Assembly: GCF_003382365.1 (NCBI RefSeq)
Contig: NZ_QTSU01000001.1
Location: 1,674,001-1,738,000 of the forward strand
DNA length: 64,000 bases
Direction of reading: 5' to 3'
Source of the DNA: Lysobacter silvisoli
GTDB lineage: Bacteria > Pseudomonadota > Gammaproteobacteria > Xanthomonadales > Xanthomonadaceae
A program made the translations under genes and the position numbers. Shown piece by piece: positions 25,348-33,963 of this stretch; within the stretch, counting starts at the first letter, position 1; each line of letters starts with the position of its first letter. The notes beneath the pieces were generated by a model. That model ran no database searches, was not told the DNA's origin, and worked only from the letters and a program-made list of their open reading frames with translations.

Positions 25348-26054
25348 GCGCCACCATGCAGCCCAACAAAATCGTCGTCCTCTCCGGCTCCGGCCTCAGC
25401 GCCGAAAGCGGCCTGCCCACCTTTCGCGACAGCAACGGACTGTGGAACCAGTACCAATGGCACGAGGTCGCCAGCCCCGAAGGCTGGCGCGCGCGGCCGG
25501 AAGCGGTGCTGGCCTTTTACAACGAGCGGCGACTGAAGGCCTGGCACGCGCAGCCCAATGCCGCGCACGCGGCCATCGCCGCGCTGGAGGCGGCGTTCGA
25601 GGTGGTGGTGATCACCCAGAACGTCGACGCGCTGCACGAGCGTGCCGGCTCCAGCCGGGTCATCCATCTGCATGGCGAGCTGGCTTATGCGCGCAGCACC
25701 GGCACCCCGCCGCTGCGCTACCGGATCGACGACGCGCCGATCGCGCTGGGCCAGTTGGCCGAGGACGGCAGCCAGCTGCGCCCGGACATCGTCTGGTTCG
25801 GCGAGCAAACCCAGTACATGGACGAGGCCCGCGCGCACGTGGCCACCGCGGCCAAGGTGCTGGTGGTGGGCACCTCGTTGAGCGTGCACCCGGCGGCCTC
25901 GCTCGTATGGTCCGCGCGCGGCCGGGCGGAGAAGGTGCTGGTCTCGCTGGAGATGGACGAGATACCCGACGGCTTCGAGTTCCGCCGAGGCAAGGCCACC
26001 GAACACCTCCCCGCCCTGGTCCGGGCTTGGCTCGCGGCGCCCACTTCGCCCTGA
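25344..26054 (+). CDS. cobB: Sir2/CobB-family NAD-dependent deacylase lacking the zinc cysteines
   Basis: 236 residues. NAD-binding motif VVLSGSGLSAESGLPTFRDS (about residues 10-29), TQNVDALHERAG, the catalytic HLHGEL, GTSLSV and a FYNERR segment that matches the Tyr/Arg acyl-pocket of CobB/Sirt5-type desuccinylases. It differs from usual CobB in containing no cysteine at all, so the four-Cys zinc site is missing, and in reading GSG where GAG is usual. The segment that should hold the zinc ribbon (AYARSTGTPPLRYRIDDAP) is short. Start overlaps the LysR stop (ATGA). Deacylase activity is probable by family but not assured. Confidence 0.87.
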   Translation: MSATMQPNKIVVLSGSGLSAESGLPTFRDSNGLWNQYQWHEVASPEGWRARPEAVLAFYNERRLKAWHAQPNAAHAAIAALEAAFEVVVITQNVDALHERAGSSRVIHLHGELAYARSTGTPPLRYRIDDAPIALGQLAEDGSQLRPDIVWFGEQTQYMDEARAHVATAAKVLVVGTSLSVHPAASLVWSARGRAEKVLVSLEMDEIPDGFEFRRGKATEHLPALVRAWLAAPTSP

Positions 26055-26129
26055 CTTCACACACGCGCCTTCGTGCTCGCACACGCGGCGCCCACCCTGG
26101 CGCCACCATCGAAGCCTGGGGGCGCAGAC

Positions 26130-26672
26130 ATGACCGAGACCATTCGCAACACCTGGCCCAGCAGCCCCTGGCGCGCGGCCATGTGGGCCGCCGCGCTGGC
26201 GTTGCTGCTGCTGCCCTGGGTGGCGATGCAGTTCACCGGCGAGGTGCAATGGAGCCCGGGCGACTTCGTCGTCTTCGGCGCCATGCTGCTGGGCGCCTGC
26301 GGCGCGATGGAGCTGGGCGCGCGCATGAACGGCCACCTGGCCTACCGCGTCGGCGTGGCGGTGGCCGTCGCCGCCGGCTTCGGGCTGGTGTGGGTGAACC
26401 TGGCCGTGGGCATCGTCGGCAGCGAGGGCAATCCGCTCAACCTGATGTTCGCCGGCGTGCTGCTGGTGCCGGTGATCGGCGCGCTCGCCGCACGCTTCAA
26501 AGCGCGCGGCATGGCCTGGACGCTGGCGGCCACAGCCGCCGCGCAGGCGATCGCCGCGGCGGTGGTGTGGTGGCTGGGCTACACCTACGAGGCCTTGCTG
26601 ACCTGCGTCTTTATCGCGCTGTGGGCGGTGTCGGCGCTGCTGTTCCGCTGGGCGGCGTCCGCGCAGCGCTGA
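26130..26672 (+). CDS. Membrane protein of unknown function (five TM)
   Basis: 180 residues from the ATG at 26130 (MTETIRNTWPSSPWRAAMWA). About five membrane helices; charged residues between helix 2 and 3 (ELGARMNGHLAYR) and between helix 4 and 5 (RFKARGMAW). Resembles small uncharacterised inner-membrane proteins of Xanthomonadaceae. It follows the sirtuin by 75 bp and may share its transcript. No function can be assigned. Confidence 0.75.
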   Translation: MTETIRNTWPSSPWRAAMWAAALALLLLPWVAMQFTGEVQWSPGDFVVFGAMLLGACGAMELGARMNGHLAYRVGVAVAVAAGFGLVWVNLAVGIVGSEGNPLNLMFAGVLLVPVIGALAARFKARGMAWTLAATAAAQAIAAAVVWWLGYTYEALLTCVFIALWAVSALLFRWAASAQR

Positions 26673-26769
26673 GCCTGCGCATCGCGGCGGGGGCGTAGGC
26701 GGGGTTATCCTGGCGGCGCCCTCGCCACTGGTTGCGGTGGGCCGCACCGTGAGCCCGCACTCCGCCGCC

Positions 26770-27042
26770 ATGAACTACACCGTCTTCCTGTTGTTTTTCT
26801 GCGCCACCGCACCGATCGCGCTGATGCCCAGCATCATCGCCTGGCTGACGCGTCACCAGGCGCGCTGGCCGGTGGTCGCGGCGAACCTGGCGTTGTGGAC
26901 GATGATCTTCTTCACCGCGCGCAGTTTCACCATCGGCACGTCGAGCAAGTTCCAGGTGCCCACCGTGGTGGCGCTGTTCGCGTGGCTGGCATTGCTGGGG
27001 TATGTGATCCGTACGGCTGGGTCGCCGCGCGGCAGGGTGTGA
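26770..27042 (+). CDS. Small two/three-TM protein, weakly like superinfection-immunity family
   Basis: 90 residues from the ATG at 26770. Pattern: a first helix (YTVFLLFFCATAPIALMPSI), short basic loop WLTRHQARW, second helix VVAANLALWTMIFF, and a third near FAWLALLGYVIRTA. The loop and helix order recall the Imm_superinfect family (PF14373), named after a phage protein but widespread in chromosomes; the similarity is by eye only. It lies alone between the five-TM protein and the DUF2946 gene. Confidence 0.55.
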   Translation: MNYTVFLLFFCATAPIALMPSIIAWLTRHQARWPVVAANLALWTMIFFTARSFTIGTSSKFQVPTVVALFAWLALLGYVIRTAGSPRGRV

Positions 27043-27087
27043 GGTCCGGGCACTCCAAGCCCACCCGGTTGCTACAATCGCCGCCGC

Positions 27088-27498
27088 ATGCGCTCCCCCA
27101 CTTTCCAGCGCCGGATGGCCCTGCTGGCGTTAGTCGCCATGCTGCTGCTGTTCGCCGTGCCCACAGCCGGGCGCATGCTGGCCGGCAGCGCCAACGCCGA
27201 CGGCGTATGGGCGCAGATGTGCACCATGGCCGGCCTGAAGTGGGTCAAGCTCGCGCCCGACGGCGCCGACCCGATGAACCCGGATCCCACGCCCACATCG
27301 CCTGCCGGCAGCGCCATGGCCGGCGAGGACTGCGCCTACTGCCCGGTGCTGGGCGGCCTGGCGATCCTGCTGCTGTGCCTGGTGTTCGCGCTGCCGGCGC
27401 CTTCGCGCCGGCCGCCCATCCCATGGCGGCTGAGCGCACCGCGCAGCCTGCTGTATCCCTGCGGCCTGGGCTCGCGCGGCCCGCCGCTGGCGCTCTGA
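27088..27498 (+). CDS. DUF2946-type protein, copper-linked
   Basis: 136 residues from the ATG at 27088. N-terminal membrane helix (MALLALVAMLLLFAVPTAG), a periplasmic loop with two cysteines near the end (MAGEDCAYCPVLGGL, a CxxC) and a second helix (LAILLLCLVFALP), then a Pro/Arg tail. DUF2946 proteins are repeatedly found beside TonB receptors and PCuAC chaperones, as here, and are thought to act in copper handling. First gene of the plus-strand block that leads to the receptor. Confidence 0.8.
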   Translation: MRSPTFQRRMALLALVAMLLLFAVPTAGRMLAGSANADGVWAQMCTMAGLKWVKLAPDGADPMNPDPTPTSPAGSAMAGEDCAYCPVLGGLAILLLCLVFALPAPSRRPPIPWRLSAPRSLLYPCGLGSRGPPLAL

Positions 27499-27567
27499 AA
27501 GCACACCGCTTCCCGATCCGCGCGCGGCCGTAGCCGCGCGCGTTCCGTAGCTTTCGGAGTTTTCACC

Positions 27568-29643
27568 ATGTCGATCTTCCCGATCGCGATGGCGCCTGTG
27601 CGCGCGTCGCGACTGGCCCTGGCCGTGGCCTGGGCCCTCGCTATCCCCTGCCCGGCTCATGCCGCAGAACCCACCGATGCCGCCACCACGCTGGACAAAG
27701 TCGTGGTGCGCGGCGAACGCCCCGAACTGGGCACCGTCGAACGCATCGAACAAGCGCGCGAGCGCCTGGATCAACGTGCCGGGGGCACCGCCCTGGTCGA
27801 TGGCGACAGTTACCGCGACGGCCGCGTCAGCACCCTGACCGATGCGCTGGGCTATGCGCCGGGCGTGTTCGCGCAATCGCGTTTCGGCGCCGAGGAGGGG
27901 CGCCTGTCGATCCGCGGCTCCGGCCTGCAGCGCACCTTCCACGGCCGCGGCATCGAACTGCTGCAGGACGGCAGCCCGCTCAACCTGGCCGACGGCGGCT
28001 TCGACATGCAGGCGGTAGAGCCGCTGGCGGCGCGCTACATCGAGGTCTATCGCGGCGCCAACGCCCTGGAATACGGCGCCGCCACGCTGGGCGGCGCGGT
28101 CAATTTCGTCTCGCCCACCGGCTACGACGCCGCCGCCACCGACCTGCGCGTGGAAGCCGGCAGCGACGGCTACCGCCGCGCCCAGGCCGCACTGGCCGGG
28201 CAAACCGGGCGCGCCGACGGCTACCTCAGCCTCACCGGCTACGCCCAGGACGGCTACCGCGACCATGCCGAACAGGAGACCTATCGCCTGTTCGGCAATG
28301 CCGGCTACCGCTTCGGCGACACGCTGGACGGCCGCGTCTACCTGACCCATGTCGACACGCGCTCGGAACTGCCTGGCAACCTGACGCTGGCCCAGGCACG
28401 CCGCGATCCACGCGCAGCCAACGCCGGCAACCTCGCCCTGGACCAGCGTCGCGATTTCCGCCTGGACCGCATCGCCGCCAAGCTGGCCTGGGCGCCGTCG
28501 CAAGCGCGCTCGCTGACGCTGTCGGCCTACTACGCCGACAAGTCGCTGCACCACCCGATCTTCCAGGTGCTGCAGCAGGACAGCCGCGACGCGGGCGTGG
28601 ACCTGCGCTGGCGCAGCGAGGGCCGCATCGCCGGTCATCGCAACGTGCTGATCGCAGGCCTGGCCTATGCGCAGGGCCATATCGACGACGACCGATTCTT
28701 CAACCTCGCCGGCAAGCCCGGCCCGCGCAGCAACCGCTTCGACCAGCGCGCCAGCAACCTCAAGGCCTATGTGGAAAATCAGACCTGGCTGGACGACCGC
28801 TGGGCGTTGTCGCTGGGGCTGCAAGGGCTGCGCTCCACGCGGCGCTCGCGCGACGAGTTCGTCACCGGCGGTCGCGACGAGAGTTTCGACGTGCGCTACT
28901 CCGGCTTCAGCCCCAAGCTAGGCCTGCGCTACCTGATGGACGATGGGGTGCAGTGGTACGCCAATCTCAGCCGCAGCCTGGAACCGCCGAGCTTCGGCGA
29001 GCTGTCGGGCGGTCCCAACGTCACCCAGGTCGATCGGCAGCAGGCCACCACCGCCGAGCTGGGCCTGCGCATCCAGCGCGATACGCTGGCGTTGGACGCG
29101 GCGCTGTATCGCGCCCGCGTGCGCGACGAACTGCTCGCCCTGACCGACGGCAACGGCAATCCGCTGGGCACGGTCAACGCCGACCGCACCGTGCACCAAG
29201 GCCTGGAGCTGGGTCTGGGCTGGCAGCTCGCGCCGGCTTGGGCCTTGTCCGCGCACTACCTGTGGAACGACTTCCGCTTCGACCGCGACCGCGTCTACGG
29301 CGACAACCGCCTGGCCGGCCTGCCGCCGCAGCAGCTGCGCGCCGCGCTGCGTTGGTCGCCGAGCCAGACCTGGTACCTGACGCCCAGCCTGGAGTGGGCG
29401 CCGCGCGGCGCCTATGTCGATCACGCCAACACCCTGCGCGCGCCCGGCTACACCACCCTGGGCCTGCGCCTGGGCGGCGAGGTCGACACGCGCTGGTCCT
29501 GGTTCGTCGATGCGCGCAACCTGAGCGACCGAAAGTGGATCGCCAGCACCAACGTGATCGCCGACGCCCTGGGCCGCGATCAGGCCGCGTTCCTTCCCGG
29601 CGATGGCCGCTCGGTTTACGTGGGGATCGAATGGAAGCGATGA
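27568..29643 (+). CDS. TonB-dependent outer-membrane receptor (probably metal, likely copper)
   Basis: 691 residues. Signal peptide ends ...CPAHA (about residue 32); TonB box region TTLDKVVVRGER; plug domain with LSIRGSGLQRTFHGRGIELL and IEVYRGANALEYGAATLGGA; a 22-strand barrel ending in VYVGIEWKR with a terminal basic residue rather than the more usual aromatic. The plug matches FecA/OprC-like receptors. The neighbours DUF2946 and PCuAC suggest copper uptake, but siderophore transport cannot be excluded from sequence alone. Its stop overlaps the ATG of a 43-residue gene. Confidence 0.9.
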   Translation: MSIFPIAMAPVRASRLALAVAWALAIPCPAHAAEPTDAATTLDKVVVRGERPELGTVERIEQARERLDQRAGGTALVDGDSYRDGRVSTLTDALGYAPGVFAQSRFGAEEGRLSIRGSGLQRTFHGRGIELLQDGSPLNLADGGFDMQAVEPLAARYIEVYRGANALEYGAATLGGAVNFVSPTGYDAAATDLRVEAGSDGYRRAQAALAGQTGRADGYLSLTGYAQDGYRDHAEQETYRLFGNAGYRFGDTLDGRVYLTHVDTRSELPGNLTLAQARRDPRAANAGNLALDQRRDFRLDRIAAKLAWAPSQARSLTLSAYYADKSLHHPIFQVLQQDSRDAGVDLRWRSEGRIAGHRNVLIAGLAYAQGHIDDDRFFNLAGKPGPRSNRFDQRASNLKAYVENQTWLDDRWALSLGLQGLRSTRRSRDEFVTGGRDESFDVRYSGFSPKLGLRYLMDDGVQWYANLSRSLEPPSFGELSGGPNVTQVDRQQATTAELGLRIQRDTLALDAALYRARVRDELLALTDGNGNPLGTVNADRTVHQGLELGLGWQLAPAWALSAHYLWNDFRFDRDRVYGDNRLAGLPPQQLRAALRWSPSQTWYLTPSLEWAPRGAYVDHANTLRAPGYTTLGLRLGGEVDTRWSWFVDARNLSDRKWIASTNVIADALGRDQAAFLPGDGRSVYVGIEWKR

Positions 29644-29771
29644 GCGCGTTCTTCACCCTCACCGGGGCGTGGCTGTTGGCCTGGGGCGCGCTGCTGTCGC
29701 GCCTCGCGCTGGAACGCCGTCCCTGCACCGCCGCCCTGTCCCTGTTGGATTCACCGGAGCCACCGCGATGA
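29640..29771 (+). CDS. 43-residue single-TM peptide, coupled on both sides
   Basis: MSAFFTLTGAWLLAWGALLS followed by a short tail ending SPEPPR. The ATG overlaps the receptor stop (ATGA, 29640) and its stop overlaps the ATG of the PCuAC gene (ATGA, 29768), so it is translated as a coupled link of the operon. One hydrophobic helix, then an Arg-containing segment with one cysteine. No family recognised. Its position suggests a small inner-membrane accessory for metal import. Confidence 0.7.
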   Translation: MSAFFTLTGAWLLAWGALLSRLALERRPCTAALSLLDSPEPPR

Positions 29772-30250
29772 ACCTCACACGTTCCATGCTCGTCTTCGCC
29801 CTGATCGCGCTGGCCTTCCTGGCGGCCTGCTCGCGCGCGCCCCAAGCCACCGTCGGCGACATCGCCATCGAACGGCCCTGGGTGCGGGCGATGGCGCCCG
29901 GCGCGCCCGCGGCCGGCGGCTTCGCCGCCCTCACCAACACCGGCGATCGCCCGGACCGCCTGGTCTCGGCCAGCACACCCGACGCGCAGCGCGTGGAAAT
30001 CCACGAAATGCGCATGGACCAGGACGTGATGCGCATGCGCCAGCTGGCCGATGGCTTGCCGCTGCCCACCGGCACACGCGTGGAACTCAAGCCCGGCAGC
30101 TACCACCTGATGCTGGTGAGCCCCAAGCGGCGGTTCATGCAAGGCGAGCGAGTGACGATCGAACTGAGGTTCGAGCGCGCAGGCAAACACCAGGTCGTGT
30201 TCCCGGTGAAGCCGATGCTCAACGAAGACGGCGGCGACGATCACCATTGA
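29768..30250 (+). CDS. PCuAC-type periplasmic copper chaperone lipoprotein
   Basis: 160 residues from the ATG at 29768. Lipoprotein signal ALAFLAACSRAP (Cys near residue 21). The copper motif H(M)x10Mx21HxM is visible: VEIHEMRMDQDVMRM, then a gap of about 21 residues, then SYHLMLV. PCuAC proteins carry Cu(I) to the Cu centres of haem-copper oxidases, and this gene lies about 50 bp from the convergent cyo-regBA operon. The lipid anchor is a variation on the usual soluble form. C-terminal DDHH is a further possible metal ligand. Confidence 0.93.
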   Translation: MNLTRSMLVFALIALAFLAACSRAPQATVGDIAIERPWVRAMAPGAPAAGGFAALTNTGDRPDRLVSASTPDAQRVEIHEMRMDQDVMRMRQLADGLPLPTGTRVELKPGSYHLMLVSPKRRFMQGERVTIELRFERAGKHQVVFPVKPMLNEDGGDDHH

Positions 30251-30303
30251 ACGCCTTGCGCCCCGGCGCCGGTACGCCGGCTCCGGGGCGCGGTATCGAC
30301 CCG

Positions 30304-30840
30304 CTACTTGATCCGCCGCTTCTCCAACTTCCGCGCCAGCGTGCGCCGGTGCAGGCCCAGCCGGCGCGCGGCCTCGGAGATGTTGAAGTCGCTTTGCGCC
30401 AGCGCCTCGTGGATGTGTTCCCACTCCAGGGTCTTGATCGAGGTGGTGCGCTGGGTCAGTTCCACCTCGGTGTCGCCGGCGGTGCGCTGGAACGCGGCTT
30501 CGATGTCGTCGGTGTTGGAAGGCTTGGCCAGGTAATGGCGGGCGCCGAGCTTGATCGCCTCCACCGCGGTGGCGATGCTGGCGTAGCCGGTCAGCACCAC
30601 GATCACCAGTTCCGGATCGAAGGCGTGCAGGTGTTTGACGCAGGACAGGCCGGAGGCGCCGCCGGCCAGCTTCAGGTCCACCACCGCATGCGTGGGCGCG
30701 TACTGCTGCAACAGCGCCGGCAAGCCGTCTTCGCCGGCCAGGTGGCGCACCTCATAGCCGCGGCGTTCGAACGAGCGCACCAGGGTGCGCGCGAAGGCGG
30801 CATCGTCTTCGACGATCAGGAGCCTGCGTTCAGTCGTCAT
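30304..30840 (-). CDS. regA: Response regulator RegA/PrrA/ActR family
   Basis: 178 residues. Receiver domain with phospho-acceptor Asp55 (AVVDLKLAGGAS), acidic pair EDD near residue 11 and Lys in YLAKPSNTDD. A short Pro-poor linker leads to the Fis-type HTH FNISEAARRLGLHRRTLARK, the near-invariant RegA-family DNA-binding segment. It is the last gene of the cyoABCD-surf1-regB-regA series and overlaps the kinase gene by 11 bp, so kinase and regulator are coupled. It likely controls respiration genes in answer to redox state, possibly including this operon. Confidence 0.95.
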   Translation of the reverse strand: MTTERRLLIVEDDAAFARTLVRSFERRGYEVRHLAGEDGLPALLQQYAPTHAVVDLKLAGGASGLSCVKHLHAFDPELVIVVLTGYASIATAVEAIKLGARHYLAKPSNTDDIEAAFQRTAGDTEVELTQRTTSIKTLEWEHIHEALAQSDFNISEAARRLGLHRRTLARKLEKRRIK

Positions 30841-32173
30841 CGCCGTCCTCCTCGATGGCTATCGCCGACAGCGGCAGCGCCAGGGTGACCGTCGCGCCGC
30901 CTTGGGAGCGGTTTTTCGCCGAGAGGCTGCCGCCCAGGGTACGCGCCACGTTGACCGAAAGGAACAGGCCCAGGCCGCCGCCCGGGCGGCCCTTGCTGCT
31001 GTTGTAGGGGCTGCCCAGGCGCTGCAGGATGTCGCGCTCGAACCCCGGGCCGGCGTCGCTGACTTCGATGCGCAGCTCGCCGTCGCGGCAATGCGCCTCC
31101 AGGCCGACCCAGCCGGGCGAGGCTTCCAGCGCGTTGTCGAGCACGTTGAACACCATCTGCCGCAGGCCGGCGTCGGAGACGATGCGCGGGTTGTCGCTGC
31201 AGCGGTTCTCGTAGCGGAAACTCTCGGGGCTGCGCGCGGCGCGCCATTCGGCGGCCAGTTCGTCCAGCAGCGCGTGCAGCGTGGTTTCGATCGGCGCTTC
31301 GCCGCGGGTTTCGCCGGCCGACAGCAGGATGTTGGTGACGATGGATTTGCAGCGCGCCACCTGCGCCTGCATCTCGCTCACGTCCTGGTCCAGCTCGGCA
31401 TCGGCGGCCACCGCCGGCAGCCGCCGCCAGTCGCCCAGGATCACCGACAGGATCGCCAGCGGCGTGCCCAGCTCGTGCGCCGCGCCCGAAGCCAGCAGCC
31501 CCATGCGCACGATGTGATCCTCCTCGGCCGCGCGCTGGCGCAGTTCGGCCAGGCGCGCGTCGCGCTCGCGCAGGATGCGGCCGATGCGGGTGATGAACAC
31601 CACCAGCAGCGCGGCGATCAGCAGGAAGCAGATCAGCAGGCCCTGCACGTAATGGTCGGCCAAACCGTTGGCCGGCACCGCCGACAGCTGCAGCGGCGTG
31701 GGTACCAGGGTCAGGCCGGTCACGCACAGGCCCGCCGCCGCAGCCAGCACCCAACTGGCCGGCGAGCGCAGCAGCACCGTGCCCAGCACCACCTGCAGCA
31801 GGTACAGGAACACGAAGGGGTTGGTGATGCCGCCGCTGAGGTAGAGCTGCACGGTCAGCGAGGCCACGTCCACCAGCAGGCCCAGCAGCAGTGCGCCGTT
31901 GGACACGCGCCCGCGCCGGCGCCACCATAGCTGGCTGCCCAGGTTGAAGGCGGCCAAGGCGGCCAGCACCGTGCACATCATCGCCAGCGGCAGGTCGATG
32001 CCCAGGCCGTAGTCGACCACCAGGATGGTCGCGATCTGCCCCACCACCGCGATCCAGCGCAGTTGGATCAGCTGTTGCATGTTGCGCAGCGCGGCGCGGT
32101 CCGGGCGGATCACGGACGGGCCCTGCGGCGCCGCGTCGGCGGCGTCCTCATCCCGGTCCGGTGCTGTGTGCAT
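30830..32173 (-). CDS. regB: Redox-sensing histidine kinase RegB/PrrB family
   Basis: 447 residues from the ATG at 32173. Six membrane helices; the quinone-sensing box GGITNPF at 114-120; H-box ASGAAHELGTPLA with phospho-His233; a conserved redox-box cysteine (VARCKSIVTNIL, Cys275), 42 residues after the His as in RegB; N, G1 and G2 boxes NVLDNALEAS, SDAGPGFE and GGGLGLFLSVNVA. In the known family ubiquinone and the cysteine both set kinase activity. The first 26 bp overlap the end of surf1, so translation is probably coupled to it. Confidence 0.95.
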   Translation of the reverse strand: MHTAPDRDEDAADAAPQGPSVIRPDRAALRNMQQLIQLRWIAVVGQIATILVVDYGLGIDLPLAMMCTVLAALAAFNLGSQLWWRRRGRVSNGALLLGLLVDVASLTVQLYLSGGITNPFVFLYLLQVVLGTVLLRSPASWVLAAAAGLCVTGLTLVPTPLQLSAVPANGLADHYVQGLLICFLLIAALLVVFITRIGRILRERDARLAELRQRAAEEDHIVRMGLLASGAAHELGTPLAILSVILGDWRRLPAVAADAELDQDVSEMQAQVARCKSIVTNILLSAGETRGEAPIETTLHALLDELAAEWRAARSPESFRYENRCSDNPRIVSDAGLRQMVFNVLDNALEASPGWVGLEAHCRDGELRIEVSDAGPGFERDILQRLGSPYNSSKGRPGGGLGLFLSVNVARTLGGSLSAKNRSQGGATVTLALPLSAIAIEEDGDDD

Positions 32174-32948
32174 GATCGGCGCGCCCTTTGGCTCGCGCAC
32201 GATCTTGCCGCAAACGGCGCTCGGAGGCGAACAGCCACCCTGCCCCCACCAGGGTCAGCGCGGCCAGGCCGAACCAGGTCAGCGCGTAGGACAGATGCGA
32301 ATCGCGGAACTTCACCACGGTCATGCCGCCGCGCGGCCAGGCGCGCCCGTCGCCTGCGCGCGCGGCATCGATGAAATAAGGCGCCACGCGCTCGGCCGGC
32401 AGCCCGCGCGCCAGCGCCAGCGCGCGCACGTCGCGCGAGTACCAGCGGTCGTGCTGCGGATCGTTGCGGCGCAGGAAGCCGCCGCCGGGCTCGCTCATGC
32501 GCAGCAGGCCCACCAGCTCCACGCGGCCCTGCGGCGCGGCGCGGCCGGTGTCGCCGGTGGGCACGAAGCCACGGTTCACCCAGACGTAGTCGCCGTCGTC
32601 GGTCTGCAGGGGCTGCAGCAGCCACACGCCCGCGCCCAGCTCGGTCACCGCCTGAGTGCGCGCGGCCTTGCCGGGCACGAAACGCCCGCTCACGCGCACG
32701 CGGCGGTAACTGTCGCGACTGTCGCTGACCGCGACCCAGCCAGCGCGCGCCGGCGCGTCCGTGGGCGCGGCCTGCACGCGCGCGTCCACGCGCGCGATCA
32801 GGTCGCGTTTCCAGCCCAGGCGCTGTACCTGCCACACGCCCAATGCGAGGAAACCCGCAAACGCCAGCAGCAGCGCCGCCGCGAACACGGCCCGCAGCGC
32901 GCGCCGGCGCCGTGGGGTCCGCGCAGCGTCGGCGCCTATCGGGGTCAC
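32148..32948 (-). CDS. SURF1 family oxidase assembly protein
   Basis: 266 residues, GTG start at 32948 overlapping the cyoD stop (GTGA). Two membrane helices (FAAALLLAFAGFLALGVWQV at the N-terminus; LTWFGLAALTLVGAGWLF at the C-terminus) enclose a periplasmic domain with the SURF1 marks RRVRVSGRFV, VNRGFVPTG and YFIDAA. SURF1 helps to insert haem a into haem-copper oxidases of the aa3/ba3 type. Its presence in a cyo (quinol oxidase) operon without cyoE is notable. A longer frame to 33023 would lie within cyoD and is rejected. Confidence 0.92.
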   Translation of the reverse strand: MTPIGADAARTPRRRRALRAVFAAALLLAFAGFLALGVWQVQRLGWKRDLIARVDARVQAAPTDAPARAGWVAVSDSRDSYRRVRVSGRFVPGKAARTQAVTELGAGVWLLQPLQTDDGDYVWVNRGFVPTGDTGRAAPQGRVELVGLLRMSEPGGGFLRRNDPQHDRWYSRDVRALALARGLPAERVAPYFIDAARAGDGRAWPRGGMTVVKFRDSHLSYALTWFGLAALTLVGAGWLFASERRLRQDRARAKGRADHAHSTGPG

Positions 32949-33337
32949 GGCGCGTTCTTGATCATTTCCTGCATGTCGTGCGCGCCCGGCATCATGTTCG
33001 AGTTCAGGTGGTGCATGACCCACAAGGAGCCGCTGAGCACGATCACCACCAGCACCACGGTGAAGATCAGCGCCAGCGCGTTCCAGCCGCCTTCGGACTT
33101 GGCGTTCATGTGCAGGAAGTAGACCATGTGCACCACCACCTGCACCGCGGCGAAGGCCAGCAGCACCACGGCCAGCACGATGGAGTTGGGCACGGCCTTG
33201 CCCATCACCAGGGCGAAGGGAATCGCGGTCAGCACCACCGACAGCACGAAGCCGGTCAGGTATTCCTTGACCGAGACGTGCGGAATGCCGTCGTCGTCAT
33301 GGTGCTCATCGTGGCCGTGGACGGAAGGGTCGGTCAT
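32945..33337 (-). CDS. cyoD: Cytochrome o ubiquinol oxidase subunit IV
   Basis: 130 residues. His/Asp-rich cytoplasmic N-terminus (VHGHDEHHDDDGIPH), then three membrane helices with VKEYLTGFVLSVVLTAIPFA, QVVVHMVYFLHMN and the SLWVMHHLN end, all typical of CyoD. Small accessory subunit of the haem-copper quinol oxidase, aiding CuB and subunit I stability. The ATG at 33337 overlaps the end of cyoC by 4 bp, continuing the tight operon. Confidence 0.95.
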   Translation of the reverse strand: MTDPSVHGHDEHHDDDGIPHVSVKEYLTGFVLSVVLTAIPFALVMGKAVPNSIVLAVVLLAFAAVQVVVHMVYFLHMNAKSEGGWNALALIFTVVLVVIVLSGSLWVMHHLNSNMMPGAHDMQEMIKNAP

Positions 33338-33963
33338 GGCAGCGAGCCCATCAGGTAGACGAAGGTGAAGACGCCGATCCAGACGACGTCGAGGAAGTGC
33401 CAGAACATCGACAGGCAGGCCACCCGGCGCGCGTTGGCGCGGTTGATGCCGTGCTTGTTGACCTGCACGCACAGCACCAGCAGCCAGATCACGCCGAACA
33501 GCACGTGCAGACCGTGGGTGCCGACCAGGGCGAAGAACGAAGACAGGAACGCGCTGCGCTGCGGGCCGGCGCCGATGTGGATCAGGTGCGCGAACTCGTA
33601 CAGCTCGATGCCCAGGAAGCACAGGCCCAGCAGCCCGGTCACCAGCAGCCAGCCGATCAGCCCGCGCTTGCTGCGCTTCTGCAGGGCGATCATGGCGAAG
33701 CCGTAGGTGATCGACGACAGCAGCAGCACCGCCGTGTTCACCGCGATCAGCGGCAGCTCGAACAGGTCCGCGCCCGAGGGGCCGGCCGCGTAGTTGCGGC
33801 CGAGCACGCCGTAGGTGGCGAACAGACAGGCGAAGATCATCAGGTCGCTGAGCAGGTACAGCCAGAAGCCCAGCAGCGTGCCGTTATGCGGATGGTGCTT
33901 GCCTTCGGTGTCCAGGAACACCGGGCGGCCGTCGGCATGGGTCAGGGACACGGACTCAGACAC
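33334..33963 (-). CDS. cyoC: Cytochrome o ubiquinol oxidase subunit III
   Basis: 209 residues with five membrane helices, in the family's usual size. Landmarks: [38 protein letters not shown] and [19 protein letters not shown], the segment with the conserved THGLHV histidine. It stabilises subunit I in the oxidase complex of the inner membrane. It overlaps cyoB by 8 bp. Confidence 0.97.
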   Translation of the reverse strand: MSESVSLTHADGRPVFLDTEGKHHPHNGTLLGFWLYLLSDLMIFACLFATYGVLGRNYAAGPSGADLFELPLIAVNTAVLLLSSITYGFAMIALQKRSKRGLIGWLLVTGLLGLCFLGIELYEFAHLIHIGAGPQRSAFLSSFFALVGTHGLHVLFGVIWLLVLCVQVNKHGINRANARRVACLSMFWHFLDVVWIGVFTFVYLMGSLP

